Numbered from the stretch's first letter, positions 37,553-46,786 are shown. The stretch is DNA of 64,000 nucleotides from Vibrio quintilis (GCF_024529975.1 NZ_AP024897.1:3162001-3226000); one strand, 5' to 3'. A program made the numbers and translations. Notes: generated by a model not told the origin, from the letters alone.

Positions 37553-38086
37553 CTATTTCACATTAAATTGTTCCGGAGACAGTGCACCGGTGTGATAAAA
37601 ATCTCTCAATGCATCGGCAAACATCCTGACTCTGGCAGGTAAACCAGAGCTCAGAATCAACAGAACTTCATCATGTACTTTCTGCATAAAACCGAGCCTG
37701 TCCGGTTCAAAATCGCCATCCAGATTGTCACAGCTGACAGAAAACGGAAAACCGGCACACTCAGAAAAAATCCATTCATAAGCCTGAGGACGAATTTCAA
37801 CCTGCTCGAAAGCTTGCTGCATCGCTTCAGTTCTTCCATCGGGCTCATACCAGTAGCCAAAGTCTTCAAGCAACCGGCGTTCCGGCCCGGCAACACACCA
37901 GTGGGCAATTTCATGGAGCGCTGACGCAAAAAAGCCATGGGCAAACACAATCCGGTGATAATTGACCTGATGATCCGCCGGCAGATAAATTGGTTCATCG
38001 TCACCGGATTCAAGCCGGGTTTGACAGGATTCATAGAATGTTTGATCAAAAATCCGGATTAAATCCTGATAATCGTGCTTCATCAT
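37553..38086 (-). CDS. epmC: elongation factor P hydroxylase EpmC
   Basis: 177 residues from the ATG at 38086; the frame opens 19 codons higher, but that part overlaps a hairpin after aroC. DDEPIYLPADHQVNYHRIVF and HGFFASALHEIAHWC with GFPFSVSCDNLDGDFEPDR match E. coli YfcM. The HEIAHW motif suggests an iron-binding site. It hydroxylates the modified lysine of EF-P. Confidence 0.9.
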   Translation of the reverse strand: MMKHDYQDLIRIFDQTFYESCQTRLESGDDEPIYLPADHQVNYHRIVFAHGFFASALHEIAHWCVAGPERRLLEDFGYWYEPDGRTEAMQQAFEQVEIRPQAYEWIFSECAGFPFSVSCDNLDGDFEPDRLGFMQKVHDEVLLILSSGLPARVRMFADALRDFYHTGALSPEQFNVK

Positions 38087-38101
38087 TTTTTCATTCAGAA
38101 A

Positions 38102-38119
38102 CGCCCTCGAATGAGGGCG
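38102..38119 (-). terminator. hairpin between aroC and epmC (weak terminator)
   Basis: CGCCCTC and GAGGGCG pair around a 4-nt loop; minus-strand downstream has only GTTTCTG. It lies 29 bp after the aroC stop and may attenuate read-through into epmC. Confidence 0.55.
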
Positions 38120-38148
38120 CTGTTTCGCAAAAGACAAATTCATATCAA

Positions 38149-39234
38149 TCAGATTTGCGGCGTTCCCGTTACCACATGCTGATTCTGACCACGATGCCGC
38201 AGCAGGTGATCCATCAACACGATCGCCAGCATCGCTTCAGCAATCGGTACAGCACGAATCCCGACACAGGGATCATGACGCCCTTTGGTAATTAACTGTG
38301 TGGCTTCACCTGACTTTGTAATCGTCTCACCGGGAATGGTGATACTGGACGTTGGCTTCAACGCAATACTGGCAACAATGTCCTGCCCCGTGGAGATTCC
38401 GCCTAAGATACCACCGGCGTGGTTACTTTTGAATCCTTCCGGAGCAAGCAGATCGCGGTGCTGGCTGCCTCTTTGACCAACCACATCAAACCCATCACCA
38501 ATCTCAACACCTTTCACTGCATTAATACTCATCAGTGCGTGGGCAATATCTGCATCCAGACGATCAAAGATTGGCTCTCCAAGTCCGACTGGCACCTGAG
38601 TCGCCACAACCTGAATTTTAGCACCAACAGAGTCACCGGCCTTTTTCAGCTCGCGGATTAATTCGTCAAAAGCTTCAAGCTTACCGGGATCCGGACAGAA
38701 GAAAGGATTGTTTTCGATTTCATTCCAGTCCACTTTATCAATGGCAACATCACCCATCTGAGACAGATAAGCTCTGATTTCAATGCCGAATTCCTGCTTC
38801 AGGTATTTCTTCGCAATCGCACCAGCTGCAACACGCATTGCGGTTTCGCGGGCAGATGAACGACCACCGCCACGGTAATCACGGATGCCGTATTTTTGAT
38901 GATAAGTGTAATCAGCATGTCCGGGACGGAATTTGTCCTGGATTTCAGAATAATCTTTCGAACGTTGATCAGTATTTTCAATCAACAGACCAATTGAAGT
39001 CCCGGTTGTTTTTCCTTCAAACACACCGGAAAGAATTTTCACTTCATCCGGTTCGCGTCGCTGAGTGGTATATTTAGAAGTACCCGGACGTCTGCGGTCT
39101 AAATCAACCTGAAGATCAGCTTCAGTAATTTCAAGTCCGGGAGGACATCCGTCAACAATACATCCAAGCGCCAGACCGTGACTTTCACCAAATGTGCTCA
39201 CGCGGAAGTGCTGTCCGATACTATTTCCTGCCAT
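38149..39234 (-). CDS. aroC: chorismate synthase
   Basis: 361 residues. Signatures [18 protein letters not shown] near the N-terminus, [19 protein letters not shown], and a C-terminal [21 protein letters not shown]-dependent last step of the shikimate pathway. Downstream of prmB by about 150 bp. Confidence 0.98.
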   Translation of the reverse strand: MAGNSIGQHFRVSTFGESHGLALGCIVDGCPPGLEITEADLQVDLDRRRPGTSKYTTQRREPDEVKILSGVFEGKTTGTSIGLLIENTDQRSKDYSEIQDKFRPGHADYTYHQKYGIRDYRGGGRSSARETAMRVAAGAIAKKYLKQEFGIEIRAYLSQMGDVAIDKVDWNEIENNPFFCPDPGKLEAFDELIRELKKAGDSVGAKIQVVATQVPVGLGEPIFDRLDADIAHALMSINAVKGVEIGDGFDVVGQRGSQHRDLLAPEGFKSNHAGGILGGISTGQDIVASIALKPTSSITIPGETITKSGEATQLITKGRHDPCVGIRAVPIAEAMLAIVLMDHLLRHRGQNQHVVTGTPQI

Positions 39235-39386
39235 GTATTCCTCTAATCTGTTCCCGGATGTTTTTGATCATGATTTTCCCGGGAATCATTCCTGTTCTTA
39301 GTAATCTCATAGTCGCTTGATTCGAATTTGATGTAAAGTACCAATCACATACTAATTGTTACTCAATCACAACAAATTGCTGACAA

Positions 39387-40319
39387 CTAATCTAAATACA
39401 GAGAGAATTTATCCTGGTGCTCAACCAATTGTTCTCTGGTCAGCATAAATACCCCATGACCGCCATGCTCGAACTCAATCCAGGTAAATGGGATGTCCGG
39501 GTATTGTTCCATCATGTGAACCATCGAATTACCGACTTCACAAATCAGAATGCCATCATCTGTCAGATAATCCGGGGCATTTGCCAGAATTCTTCTGACC
39601 AGTTTCAGCCCATCCGTACCTGCAGCCAGACCCAGCTCAGGCTCATGGATAAATTCCTGCGGCAGAGACCCCATATCCTCAGCATCAACATAAGGCGGAT
39701 TAGACACAATCAGGTTATATTTGACCTTGGTTAAATCCCGGAACAAATCAGAACGCAGCGGAAATACCTGCTGTTCCAGACCGTGATTCTGAATATTAAT
39801 TTCTGTCACCTGCAATGCATCAGATGAAATATCAACAGCATCAACCTCAGCTTCCGGGAACATATGGGCGCAGGCAATCGCAATACAGCCGCTGCCGGTA
39901 CATAAGTCCATGATCCGTTCCGGAGGATTGATCAACCATGGCTGAAAACTATTTTCAATCAGCTCACCAATCGGAGAACGCGGCACTAAAACCCGTTCAT
40001 CGACAAAAAATTCCATCCCGCAGAACCAGGCTTTATTCGTCAGATATGCAACCGGCTTTCTTTCATGGATACGCTTGACCACCCGTTCGACAATCTGAAT
40101 CCGTTCATTGGTCGTCAACCGGGAGTTCAGTACATGTGGCGGCATATCCACAGGCAAATGTAATGTGGGAAGAATCAACTGAACGGCTTCATCCCAGGCA
40201 TTGTCCGTTCCGTGCCCGTAAAACAGGTTCGCAGCATTAAAGCGACTGACAGTCCAGCGAATCATGTCCTGAAGGGAATGAAGCTCAGAAACAGCTTCTT
40301 CAACAAAAATCTTATCCAA
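39387..40319 (-). CDS. prmB: ribosomal protein L3 glutamine methyltransferase
   Basis: 310 residues from the TTG at 40319, preceded by GGAGG at 5 nt; the TTG four codons upstream (40331) would lie before this ribosome-binding site. SAM motif [13 protein letters not shown] and catalytic [12 protein letters not shown]. Methylates a glutamine of ribosomal protein L3. Divergent from smrB. Confidence 0.95.
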   Translation of the reverse strand: MDKIFVEEAVSELHSLQDMIRWTVSRFNAANLFYGHGTDNAWDEAVQLILPTLHLPVDMPPHVLNSRLTTNERIQIVERVVKRIHERKPVAYLTNKAWFCGMEFFVDERVLVPRSPIGELIENSFQPWLINPPERIMDLCTGSGCIAIACAHMFPEAEVDAVDISSDALQVTEINIQNHGLEQQVFPLRSDLFRDLTKVKYNLIVSNPPYVDAEDMGSLPQEFIHEPELGLAAGTDGLKLVRRILANAPDYLTDDGILICEVGNSMVHMMEQYPDIPFTWIEFEHGGHGVFMLTREQLVEHQDKFSLYLD

Positions 40320-40384
40320 AATTGCCTCCAAAAAGGGCTACAATACGGCTATCTTAAACATAAACCATCACAACCAGTTATCGA

Positions 40385-40915
40385 ATGAGTAAAAACGATA
40401 AGTGTCAGGATGACGATTTCGCCTTGTTCAAAAATGAAGTCAAAGGCGTAAAACGATTGCATCAGGATACCATAGTCCACGAGACAAACAGAAATACCGG
40501 GCAGAAAAGCGCCCGTAAAATCCAGCGGGAAGCGACAGACAGTGGTTTCTATTTCTCGGATGAGTTTGTGCCACTGCTTCCGGAAGACGGTCCGACACGC
40601 TACTCGCGTGACGATGTATCAAAATATGAAGTAAAGCGATTGCGTCGCGGCGTTTACGTTCCGGATGTGTTTCTGGACATGCACGGCATGACACAAAAAG
40701 AAGCCAAACGCGAATTGGGAGCCATGCTGGCTTATTGTGTGAAAGAGAATATCCATTGTGCCTGTGTCCAGCATGGTATCGGTAAACATATTCTCAAACA
40801 AAAAGTGCCTTTATGGCTGGCTCAGCACCCTGATGTGATGGCATTTCATCAGGCACCACTTGAATTTGGTGGTGATGGCGCGCTTTTGATCCTTCTGTCC
40901 ATTCCGGATAAATAA
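40385..40915 (+). CDS. smrB: SmrB ribosome-rescue endonuclease
   Basis: 176 residues. C-terminal Smr domain with DMHGMTQKEAKREL and CVQHGIGKHILKQKVPLWL. In E. coli SmrB (YfcN) cuts mRNA between collided ribosomes. The position between prmB and the next block is conserved. Confidence 0.93.
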   Translation: MSKNDKCQDDDFALFKNEVKGVKRLHQDTIVHETNRNTGQKSARKIQREATDSGFYFSDEFVPLLPEDGPTRYSRDDVSKYEVKRLRRGVYVPDVFLDMHGMTQKEAKRELGAMLAYCVKENIHCACVQHGIGKHILKQKVPLWLAQHPDVMAFHQAPLEFGGDGALLILLSIPDK

Positions 40916-40966
40916 CCGGGCGAGAGAAAGGATGCATCAGGGTCTGCTGAACCGGGTAAAGAAGCA

Positions 40967-41010
40967 AAAAGAAAGAAGAGTAAACCGTGATTCACTCTTC
41001 TTTCTTTTAT
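40967..41010. terminator. bidirectional terminator between smrB and manA
   Basis: AAAAGAAAGAAGAGT pairs with ACTCTTCTTTCTTTT (15 bp) around a 12-nt loop. The A- and T-rich bases are part of the stem. It serves smrB on plus and manA on minus. Confidence 0.7.
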
Positions 41011-41028
41011 TTGTCATCGACTGGCAGA

Positions 41029-42231
41029 CTAATTCGTCACCCGGGCAATCCGCCCGGAAGAAGTCAGCCGGTACTGTCCGGTGAAAGCGGGAATAAAGAC
41101 AGAGTGACCTTTTTCGATCTGAATGTTTTCCCCGCTGACATGAGACAAGGTCATGGTGTTATCCAGCGCTAACAAAATCTCAGCACTTTCAGTTATCACG
41201 TTCAACACCTCAGGCGAATCATAGATTGTTAACTGAAAGTCATCGACTGGCACCGGATACACTTTCCCCTGCCCGTCAGACTCCGGTTGAGTCAGCAAGG
41301 TATCGCAGGCAATGGGCCTGAAACGGGTGCATTTGACCAGCTCTTTCACATCCATATGCTTTGATGTCAGACCCGAACGTAATACATTATCCGAATTCGC
41401 CATCACTTCCAGTGCCGTTCCCTGAATATACGCATGCGGCGTACAGGCATCAAGAAACATGGCTTCTCCGGGATTCAGCGTCAAAACATTTAACATCAAA
41501 GGACAAAAAACGCCGATATCACCGGGATATTGATGACCGAGGGATAAAATCAGAGAGAAGAGCTGATTGTCCCGATGTTGCTCAGCATAGGAAAGTAATT
41601 CATCAACAGCGGTCGCCTTCTGTTCTCCCTGAAGCGAAAGTAAAGCCTGAAAAAAATGCCGGAGACCATGCTCGCTGGCATCCTTTTCAAAGGCATCAAC
41701 TAAAGGCTGAACCGGGGCAACATTCACGGTTTTAAATAAAGCCACAATCGTGTCAAATTCCCGGAAACCATTCATGGCCTGGTACGGTGTTAATGCGTAG
41801 ACCAGCTCAGGTTTATGATTCGGATCTTTATAATTGCGGTGAGCCGCTGTGCGGGGAATGCCAGCCGCTTCTTCTTTTGAAAAGCCAGCCTCAGCCTGAG
41901 ATTTATCCGGATGTACCTGAACCGAAAGTGCCTGCTCCGCTGCCAGAATCTTAAATAAAAAAGGCAATTCACCAAACTGAATATCAGTACTCACCCCCAA
42001 AATACCGGAGCGATCCAGCTGAATAAAATCAGACAGCAGCTGTTGTTCGTTATTTTCAATAATTTCTGAACAACCATTTGGATGTGCTCCCATCCAGACT
42101 TCTGCCTGAGGCTGCTGTTCCGGATTGGGAATATCAAACATATCCCGTATCGATTGACGGCTTCCCCATGCATAATTCTGAATGACATTTTTCATAGGGA
42201 AGAAATAACGTGTACCGGATTGGTTTATCAT
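41029..42231 (-). CDS. manA: mannose-6-phosphate isomerase, class I
   Basis: 400 residues from the ATG at 42231, the one of three clustered ATGs that has GGA upstream (others at 42246 and 42243). Zinc-site motifs include QVHPDKSQAE and TPHAYIQGTALEVM, followed by NSDNVLRSGLTSKHMDV. Type I PMI of the cupin fold. It turns mannose 6-phosphate into fructose 6-phosphate. Downstream of the EIIABC gene on the same strand, which supports a mannose pathway. Confidence 0.94.
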   Translation of the reverse strand: MINQSGTRYFFPMKNVIQNYAWGSRQSIRDMFDIPNPEQQPQAEVWMGAHPNGCSEIIENNEQQLLSDFIQLDRSGILGVSTDIQFGELPFLFKILAAEQALSVQVHPDKSQAEAGFSKEEAAGIPRTAAHRNYKDPNHKPELVYALTPYQAMNGFREFDTIVALFKTVNVAPVQPLVDAFEKDASEHGLRHFFQALLSLQGEQKATAVDELLSYAEQHRDNQLFSLILSLGHQYPGDIGVFCPLMLNVLTLNPGEAMFLDACTPHAYIQGTALEVMANSDNVLRSGLTSKHMDVKELVKCTRFRPIACDTLLTQPESDGQGKVYPVPVDDFQLTIYDSPEVLNVITESAEILLALDNTMTLSHVSGENIQIEKGHSVFIPAFTGQYRLTSSGRIARVTN

Positions 42232-42269
42232 TGTGTTTTCCATCATCAGGTTGTATTAAATTCTCCGGG

Positions 42270-42296
42270 GCCTGTTGATTTCATCAACCAACAGGC
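42270..42296. repeat. inverted repeat upstream of manA with two alternative pairings
   Basis: GCCTGTTG can pair with CAACAGGC (42289-42296). GTTGAT (42274-42279) can alternatively pair with ATCAAC (42283-42288). These two hairpins are mutually exclusive, as in an attenuator, but no regulator is known. Confidence 0.45.
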
Positions 42297-42398
42297 TCCT
42301 GCAAGCAGAAAGGGAAATTGTCTCTCTGACCAAACAGACGGGAGCATTTTCATCTGCATTTATATGGTCAGAAGAGACAGAAAAATTCATACCCAATG

Positions 42399-42445
42399 TG
42401 TCAGAGTTGGATACAACAATCAATATTCCAACTCTCAATCTGACA
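42399..42445. repeat. bulged hairpin just after the EIIABC gene
   Basis: TGTCA-GAGTTGGA (42399-42411) pairs with TCCAACTC (42427-42434) and TGACA (42441-42445), leaving a 6-nt bulge. It lies 14 bp beyond the EIIABC stop. The nearest T-run on the minus strand comes about 12 nt later, so it is not a textbook terminator. It may separate EIIABC from manA expression. Confidence 0.45.
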
Positions 42446-42458
42446 ACTCAGGTATTGC

Positions 42459-44360
42459 TCAGGCAAGGGCTTGTGCTGCTTCCTTTGCCTGACGCATTTT
42501 CTTCAGTGTAATACAAACCAGTGCTGTCACGACTGCACCTGCGGCCATACAAAGCAATCCGAGTAACGGCTTATTCATTGCACCAAGCAAGGCAACAACC
42601 GGACCACCATGAGCCACACTATTTGTGACGCCAAAGGAAAATGCCATGACCGCAGCTACCATCGAACCAATCATATTCGCCGGGATAACAGACATCGGAT
42701 CCTGTGCTGCAAAAGGAATTGCCCCCTCCGAAATACCAACTAATCCCATCGCGCCGGCAGCTTTACCCGCTTCATTTTCAGATGCTTCAAACAGACTGAG
42801 CTTACGTCCAAGTACGGTCGCTAATCCCATACCTAACGGTGCGACAGGAATCGCGCAGGCCATTGCCCCCATGAACTGAGTTTGTCCGCTGGCTATCATG
42901 CCGACAGAAAACAGGAATGCAACCTTATTGAAAGGACCGCCCATGTCAAATCCGGCCATTCCTCCCAGGACAATGCCGAGTAACACAATGTTACCGGTGC
43001 TCATTGTAGTTAAGAGTGAATTCATCGAATCCATCAGACTGGCTATCGGTGCACCAATAACAAAAATAAACAGGGTTGAAATAAACAGGGTTCCTGTAAT
43101 CGGTGCAATCATAATTGGAACAAGCGGCTGAATATATTTATGGTAATTAATATGGGTGATCCAACGAATAAAATATCCCACCAGCAAACCGGCAATAATC
43201 GCTCCGATAAACCCGGTACCGGCTTCAGCCCCGTAAAATGATCCATTGTTTGCTATCCAGCCTCCGACAAAACCCGGTGCCAGAGCGGGACGATCACCGA
43301 TCGCATAAGCAATATAACCTGCCAGAATCGGAATCATCAGCTGAAATGCCACCACACCAACATTTAAGACCTGATTCCACAAGCTTCCCGGAGGAATTGC
43401 CATTCCCGCTTCTGTCGGCTCGCCACCGATAGCCAGCGCCAGAGCAATTAATAAACCGCCGGTCACAACAAACGGAATCATATGAGATACCCCGTTCATC
43501 AGATAACGATACAGATCTGAACGTTTGGAGGCATTTCCCGTATCAACCTGGGATTCAGACTCTTCGCCCGCCTGATACTCAGGTGATTTTAATGCCTGCT
43601 GAATCACACCCGTGGCATCTTTGATCGGTACTTTCACCCCGGTTTCTATCAGCTTCTTGCCCGCAAAACGGTTCAAATCAACCTGCTTATCACAAGCAAT
43701 GATGATCGCATCGGCTTTGTCAATTTCTTCCTGGGTCGGTGAATTCTTCACCCCGATCGAACCATTAGTTTCAACTTTGATCTGGTATCCCAGCTCTGCG
43801 GCTCCTTTTTCCAGCGCTTCAGCCGCCAGATAAGTATGTGCAACCCCGGTCGGACATCCGGTAACACCAATTAAGAAACCTTTATCCTGTACTGGCTGAG
43901 CATCTGTTTCAGGCCCTTTTTCCAGTAATAGTGCTAATGCTTCTTCTGATGATGTCACCTGCAGGAATTGTTCAATAAACCCGTCTTCGATCAGCTTGGA
44001 TGAAAGCTCTGCCAATACCTCAATGTGATGCTCTGCACCACCTTCCGGAGAAGCAATCATAAAAAACAGTCTGGACGGCTTGCCATCATCAGCACCGTAT
44101 TCAACGCCCTGTTGACTAACACCGATCACAACGGCTGGTTTTACAACTGCCGGACTCTTCGCATGGGGCAGCGCCACTCCATCTTCAAAGCCAGTGTTAC
44201 CCAGAACTTCCCTGGCCTCAATGTCAGCGAGAAACCGGACCGGATCATTAATACATCCCTGCCGGTATAAAATGGATATCAACTCTGAGAAAACTTCTTC
44301 TTTCGAAGCCGCTTTCAGATCCAGATGAATCAGATCTTCATTAATTAGTTCAGTAATCAT
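42459..44360 (-). CDS. PTS mannose/fructose transporter EIIABC
   Basis: 633 residues from the ATG at 44360, preceded by GGGGA at 7 nt; 50 extra upstream codons contain a repeat element and are not coding. EIIA (1-150) has phospho-His H66 in DGVALPHAKSP. EIIB (about 160-260) has the phospho-Cys C168 in GVTGCPTGVAHTY. EIIC (about 285-633) has some eight or more membrane segments. It imports and phosphorylates a hexose. The neighbours manA and an AraC regulator point to mannose; fructose is the other possibility. A CRP-like site lies upstream. Confidence 0.93.
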   Translation of the reverse strand: MITELINEDLIHLDLKAASKEEVFSELISILYRQGCINDPVRFLADIEAREVLGNTGFEDGVALPHAKSPAVVKPAVVIGVSQQGVEYGADDGKPSRLFFMIASPEGGAEHHIEVLAELSSKLIEDGFIEQFLQVTSSEEALALLLEKGPETDAQPVQDKGFLIGVTGCPTGVAHTYLAAEALEKGAAELGYQIKVETNGSIGVKNSPTQEEIDKADAIIIACDKQVDLNRFAGKKLIETGVKVPIKDATGVIQQALKSPEYQAGEESESQVDTGNASKRSDLYRYLMNGVSHMIPFVVTGGLLIALALAIGGEPTEAGMAIPPGSLWNQVLNVGVVAFQLMIPILAGYIAYAIGDRPALAPGFVGGWIANNGSFYGAEAGTGFIGAIIAGLLVGYFIRWITHINYHKYIQPLVPIMIAPITGTLFISTLFIFVIGAPIASLMDSMNSLLTTMSTGNIVLLGIVLGGMAGFDMGGPFNKVAFLFSVGMIASGQTQFMGAMACAIPVAPLGMGLATVLGRKLSLFEASENEAGKAAGAMGLVGISEGAIPFAAQDPMSVIPANMIGSMVAAVMAFSFGVTNSVAHGGPVVALLGAMNKPLLGLLCMAAGAVVTALVCITLKKMRQAKEAAQALA

Positions 44361-44383
44361 CGTATTTCCCCGTGTCATACTTA

Positions 44384-44426
44384 TACCCAGGCAACATGAA
44401 GATGCATGATTCAGGTTGTTTGGGTA
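44384..44426. repeat. 43-bp miniature copy of the ATATACCC repeat family
   Basis: TACCC...GGGTA ends, with TACCCAGGCAACATGAA and TTCAGGTTGTTTGGGTA as nearly complementary 17-nt arms (14 of 17) around GATGCATGA. It looks like the two ends of the 6392 element joined without the middle. Confidence 0.65.
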
Positions 44427-44629
44427 CAACATCATTATTTTTTTATTCAAAGCATATTGCCCTGCAGGATGAGACTGATTTTTATCATTGGCGTTTGAGC
44501 CGGATATCAATCAACAGATCACCTTAATCAGGGTCAGATGCTCTGATGATTATTTTGCGCCCGGGAGTGATATGAAGTGAAGTGTACCAGAGAGACATTT
44601 ACTGGATTATTGTAACCATTGATAGCCAG

Positions 44630-44645
44630 TGTGATCCAGCTCATA
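44630..44645. promoter_or_regulatory. putative CRP-cAMP site
   Basis: TGTGATCCAGCTCATA matches TGTGAN6TCACA at 9 of 10 positions. It lies 270 bp upstream of EIIABC and 198 bp upstream of the AraC gene. CRP control is common for PTS operons. Binding is inferred. Confidence 0.5.
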
Positions 44646-44843
44646 ATCGGCAGAACAAAAAACATTCATATCAATAATATTAAAAAACCTTTTTAATCAA
44701 TATAATAGAGTAACACACAACCCAGAAAAGGGGTTTAATTCAATTGCAAATAAAATACAACGCTTAAAGATATGGAAATATGTGTCATAATCAATAGCAC
44801 TTTTTCGTGCCAGGGCTCACAAATATTGAGGCGGTAAACCACC

Positions 44844-45716
44844 ATGACGACCACTTTTTTTCATGATTTGCTCGACACATTATTATCTGAAAGAGAGCAC
44901 ATTAATCATATATGGTTTGCCGGTGATCAATTTACACCACCTCAGTTCAGCTATCAGGTGAACTTTCCCCGGCTGGAGCTCGTCGTTCAGGGAGAATACA
45001 CGAATCAGATTGAAGACCCGGAATCAGGTATTGCAACAGTCAAAGTTCTGGCAGGAGATGTTATCTATATTCCGCCGAACTGCTGGAATAAACCGGACTG
45101 GAAACAAGATTGTTCTGTACTGAGCCTGCTATTCGGACGTCGTCAGCTGGGCTTCAGCCTTGTGAGTAAAAAAGCCGGCGAGTCTGGGTTCTTTGATGTT
45201 CAAAAGCACAGTATCCGGATGCGAACCGGTCACGCAGTCGATCATATCCTCGAAGCACTGAATGCATTAGCCGGAGAACCCCATAAAAGTCCAATGGATG
45301 AATATCTGCTTCTTGCGCTGATGAATTACAGCAAGTCTATGCTTTCAAAACTGTCGCCGGAATACCGGAAAAAAAGTGAAGATATTTATCAAGGGATTTG
45401 TATCTACATTCAGGAAAATTTTCACCGCCCGATTAGCAGGAATAGTATTGCGGAGCGGTTTAACATTTCACCGAATCATCTTTCCAGGATGTTCAGACAA
45501 AAAGGACACATGACATTAAATGACTACATGACATGGGTAAGAATCGAGCGCGCAAAGTTCATGCTCCGGAAATACCCTTTCAAACTTCATGAAGTGGCCA
45601 TTCGCTGTGGCTACCAGGATGTGAACTACTTTTTCAGAATATTTAAAAACCGGACGGGCTGCACGCCCAGCGAATACAGAAGACTGAATCAGGATAATTC
45701 ACTGGCCAGAGTATGA
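44844..45716 (+). CDS. AraC-family transcriptional regulator
   Basis: 290 residues. N-terminal cupin-like sensor region (LAGDVIYIPPNCWNKPDWKQ). C-terminal AraC DNA-binding domain with two helix-turn-helix motifs: ISRNSIAERFNISPNHLSRM and KLHEVAIRCGYQDVNYFFRI with FKNRTGCTPSEYRR. Divergent from EIIABC-manA, so the likely regulator of that operon. The 3' end overlaps the convergent HPr-like/EIIA gene by 28 bp. Confidence 0.9.
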   Translation: MTTTFFHDLLDTLLSEREHINHIWFAGDQFTPPQFSYQVNFPRLELVVQGEYTNQIEDPESGIATVKVLAGDVIYIPPNCWNKPDWKQDCSVLSLLFGRRQLGFSLVSKKAGESGFFDVQKHSIRMRTGHAVDHILEALNALAGEPHKSPMDEYLLLALMNYSKSMLSKLSPEYRKKSEDIYQGICIYIQENFHRPISRNSIAERFNISPNHLSRMFRQKGHMTLNDYMTWVRIERAKFMLRKYPFKLHEVAIRCGYQDVNYFFRIFKNRTGCTPSEYRRLNQDNSLARV

Positions 45717-46477
45717 TACAAAATGGCCTGTAAAGCCCCGGCTTCCTTTGTCCGGAGCAGAGCCTGACAGAAGGAATCATCTAATAAACTCCGGGAAAGC
45801 CAGGTCACTGCACGAATCATATCCATGTCCGGAGAAGCCGGGAGAAATAAAGCTATCACCAGATCAACCGCGCCACGAACAGACTGCCAGTCAACGGGAT
45901 GGCTTAACCGGACAACAGCAAGAGAAGGTATCTCTACCAGGTGACTCATCACATGAGGAAATGCGATACCATGATGAATATAAGTTGAGGAGATCGCTTC
46001 CCGTTCATCAAGCGCCCGGAAAATAGCCATAGCTTTCCTGTCACTGAATTGAAAAACACGGCTCAGATAAGCAAGCAAACCACCTTTATCCCGGGTTTCC
46101 ATATCTGCATAAAAAATATACCGGTAATCAAAATCAAACGGGAGCGTTAAAGCAGGATGGCGTAATTCCGATAACTGATGACGGCTACGTTGAGAGGCTT
46201 CCACCATATAAAAATGCTCTGAGATAAAATCTGTCAGCACCATACACGCCAGCTCAGCATCCAGACCATCAATCCATAACTGGCATAACTGATTTGGCTT
46301 GCCTCTCAGGCTCATCATCTCCAGTACTCTGTCTGTACTGCATCCGCTACGCGCGGTAATATTTCTGAAAGTCACAACCGAGCGAAAATAACTGACTAAA
46401 ACCTTCAACCGGTTCAGCTTCCAGAGCACCAACCCATCATCGCCAATCAGAAACGTAATCTGACACCTGATTTTCAT
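45689..46477 (-). CDS. HPr-like domain fused to PTS EIIA (fructose/Ntr family)
   Basis: 262 residues. Residues 1-90 have the pattern of HPr, but the active-site segment that is normally GLHARPA reads GLVLWKLNRL (15-24). So the phosphorylatable histidine is missing. Residues about 110-255 are an EIIA of the fructose/nitrogen type, with the phospho-His motif GIAFPH (H175) intact. The order HPr-EIIA is opposite to that of enteric FruB. It follows EIIB with no gap. As I recall, V. cholerae has a similar gene pair beside its mannose PTS. It may be a regulatory or accessory PTS protein. The gene overlaps araC by 28 bp. Confidence 0.72.
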   Translation of the reverse strand: MKIRCQITFLIGDDGLVLWKLNRLKVLVSYFRSVVTFRNITARSGCSTDRVLEMMSLRGKPNQLCQLWIDGLDAELACMVLTDFISEHFYMVEASQRSRHQLSELRHPALTLPFDFDYRYIFYADMETRDKGGLLAYLSRVFQFSDRKAMAIFRALDEREAISSTYIHHGIAFPHVMSHLVEIPSLAVVRLSHPVDWQSVRGAVDLVIALFLPASPDMDMIRAVTWLSRSLLDDSFCQALLRTKEAGALQAILYHTLASELS

Positions 46478-46786
46478 TTAGCCAGCCAGAGTTTGACACC
46501 GCTGAAGTACTGCGTTCACATTAGTCAGTACTTCTTCAATGGTGACACAATGAATTTTGCTGCCGGTAAAACGCGCTCTGTGCTCAATTTCGATATCAGA
46601 TGCAATAAGTACGACATCAGCCTGAGCAATATCTGCTGCCTGAAGCTGATTCTCAATCCCCATCGCGCCCTGGGTTTCAACTTTCATATGGATATTCAGC
46701 CTGGAAGCTTCTTTATTTAAAACATCTGCCGCCATATAGGTGTGGGCAATTCCCGTCGGGCAGGCAGTCACTGCAACAATTCTCAT
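46478..46786 (-). CDS. PTS EIIB (fructose family), standalone
   Basis: 102 residues from the ATG at 46786; codons further upstream are not conserved. Phospho-Cys lies in AVTACPTGIAHTYMAADVL and the KVETQGAMGIENQL segment is diagnostic for the fructose EIIB family. It is immediately upstream of the HPr-like/EIIA gene. No EIIC gene adjoins, so this pair must borrow a membrane subunit (such as the EIIABC here) or work as a phospho-relay. Confidence 0.88.
   Translation of the reverse strand: MRIVAVTACPTGIAHTYMAADVLNKEASRLNIHMKVETQGAMGIENQLQAADIAQADVVLIASDIEIEHRARFTGSKIHCVTIEEVLTNVNAVLQRCQTLAG

Larger units (their letters stand above)
44361..44843. other. divergent EIIABC / AraC regulatory region
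   Basis: About 480 bp with one small repeat (44384-44426), a CRP-like site (44630-44645) and AT-rich DNA. It presumably contains both promoters and the AraC binding sites. An AraC direct repeat was not identified by eye. Confidence 0.5.

Noticed and set aside
44361..44510. 50-residue N-terminal extension of the PTS EIIABC
   Set aside because: It contains a repeat element and lies before a GGGGA ribosome-binding site with ATG at 44360 that gives the standard EIIA start.
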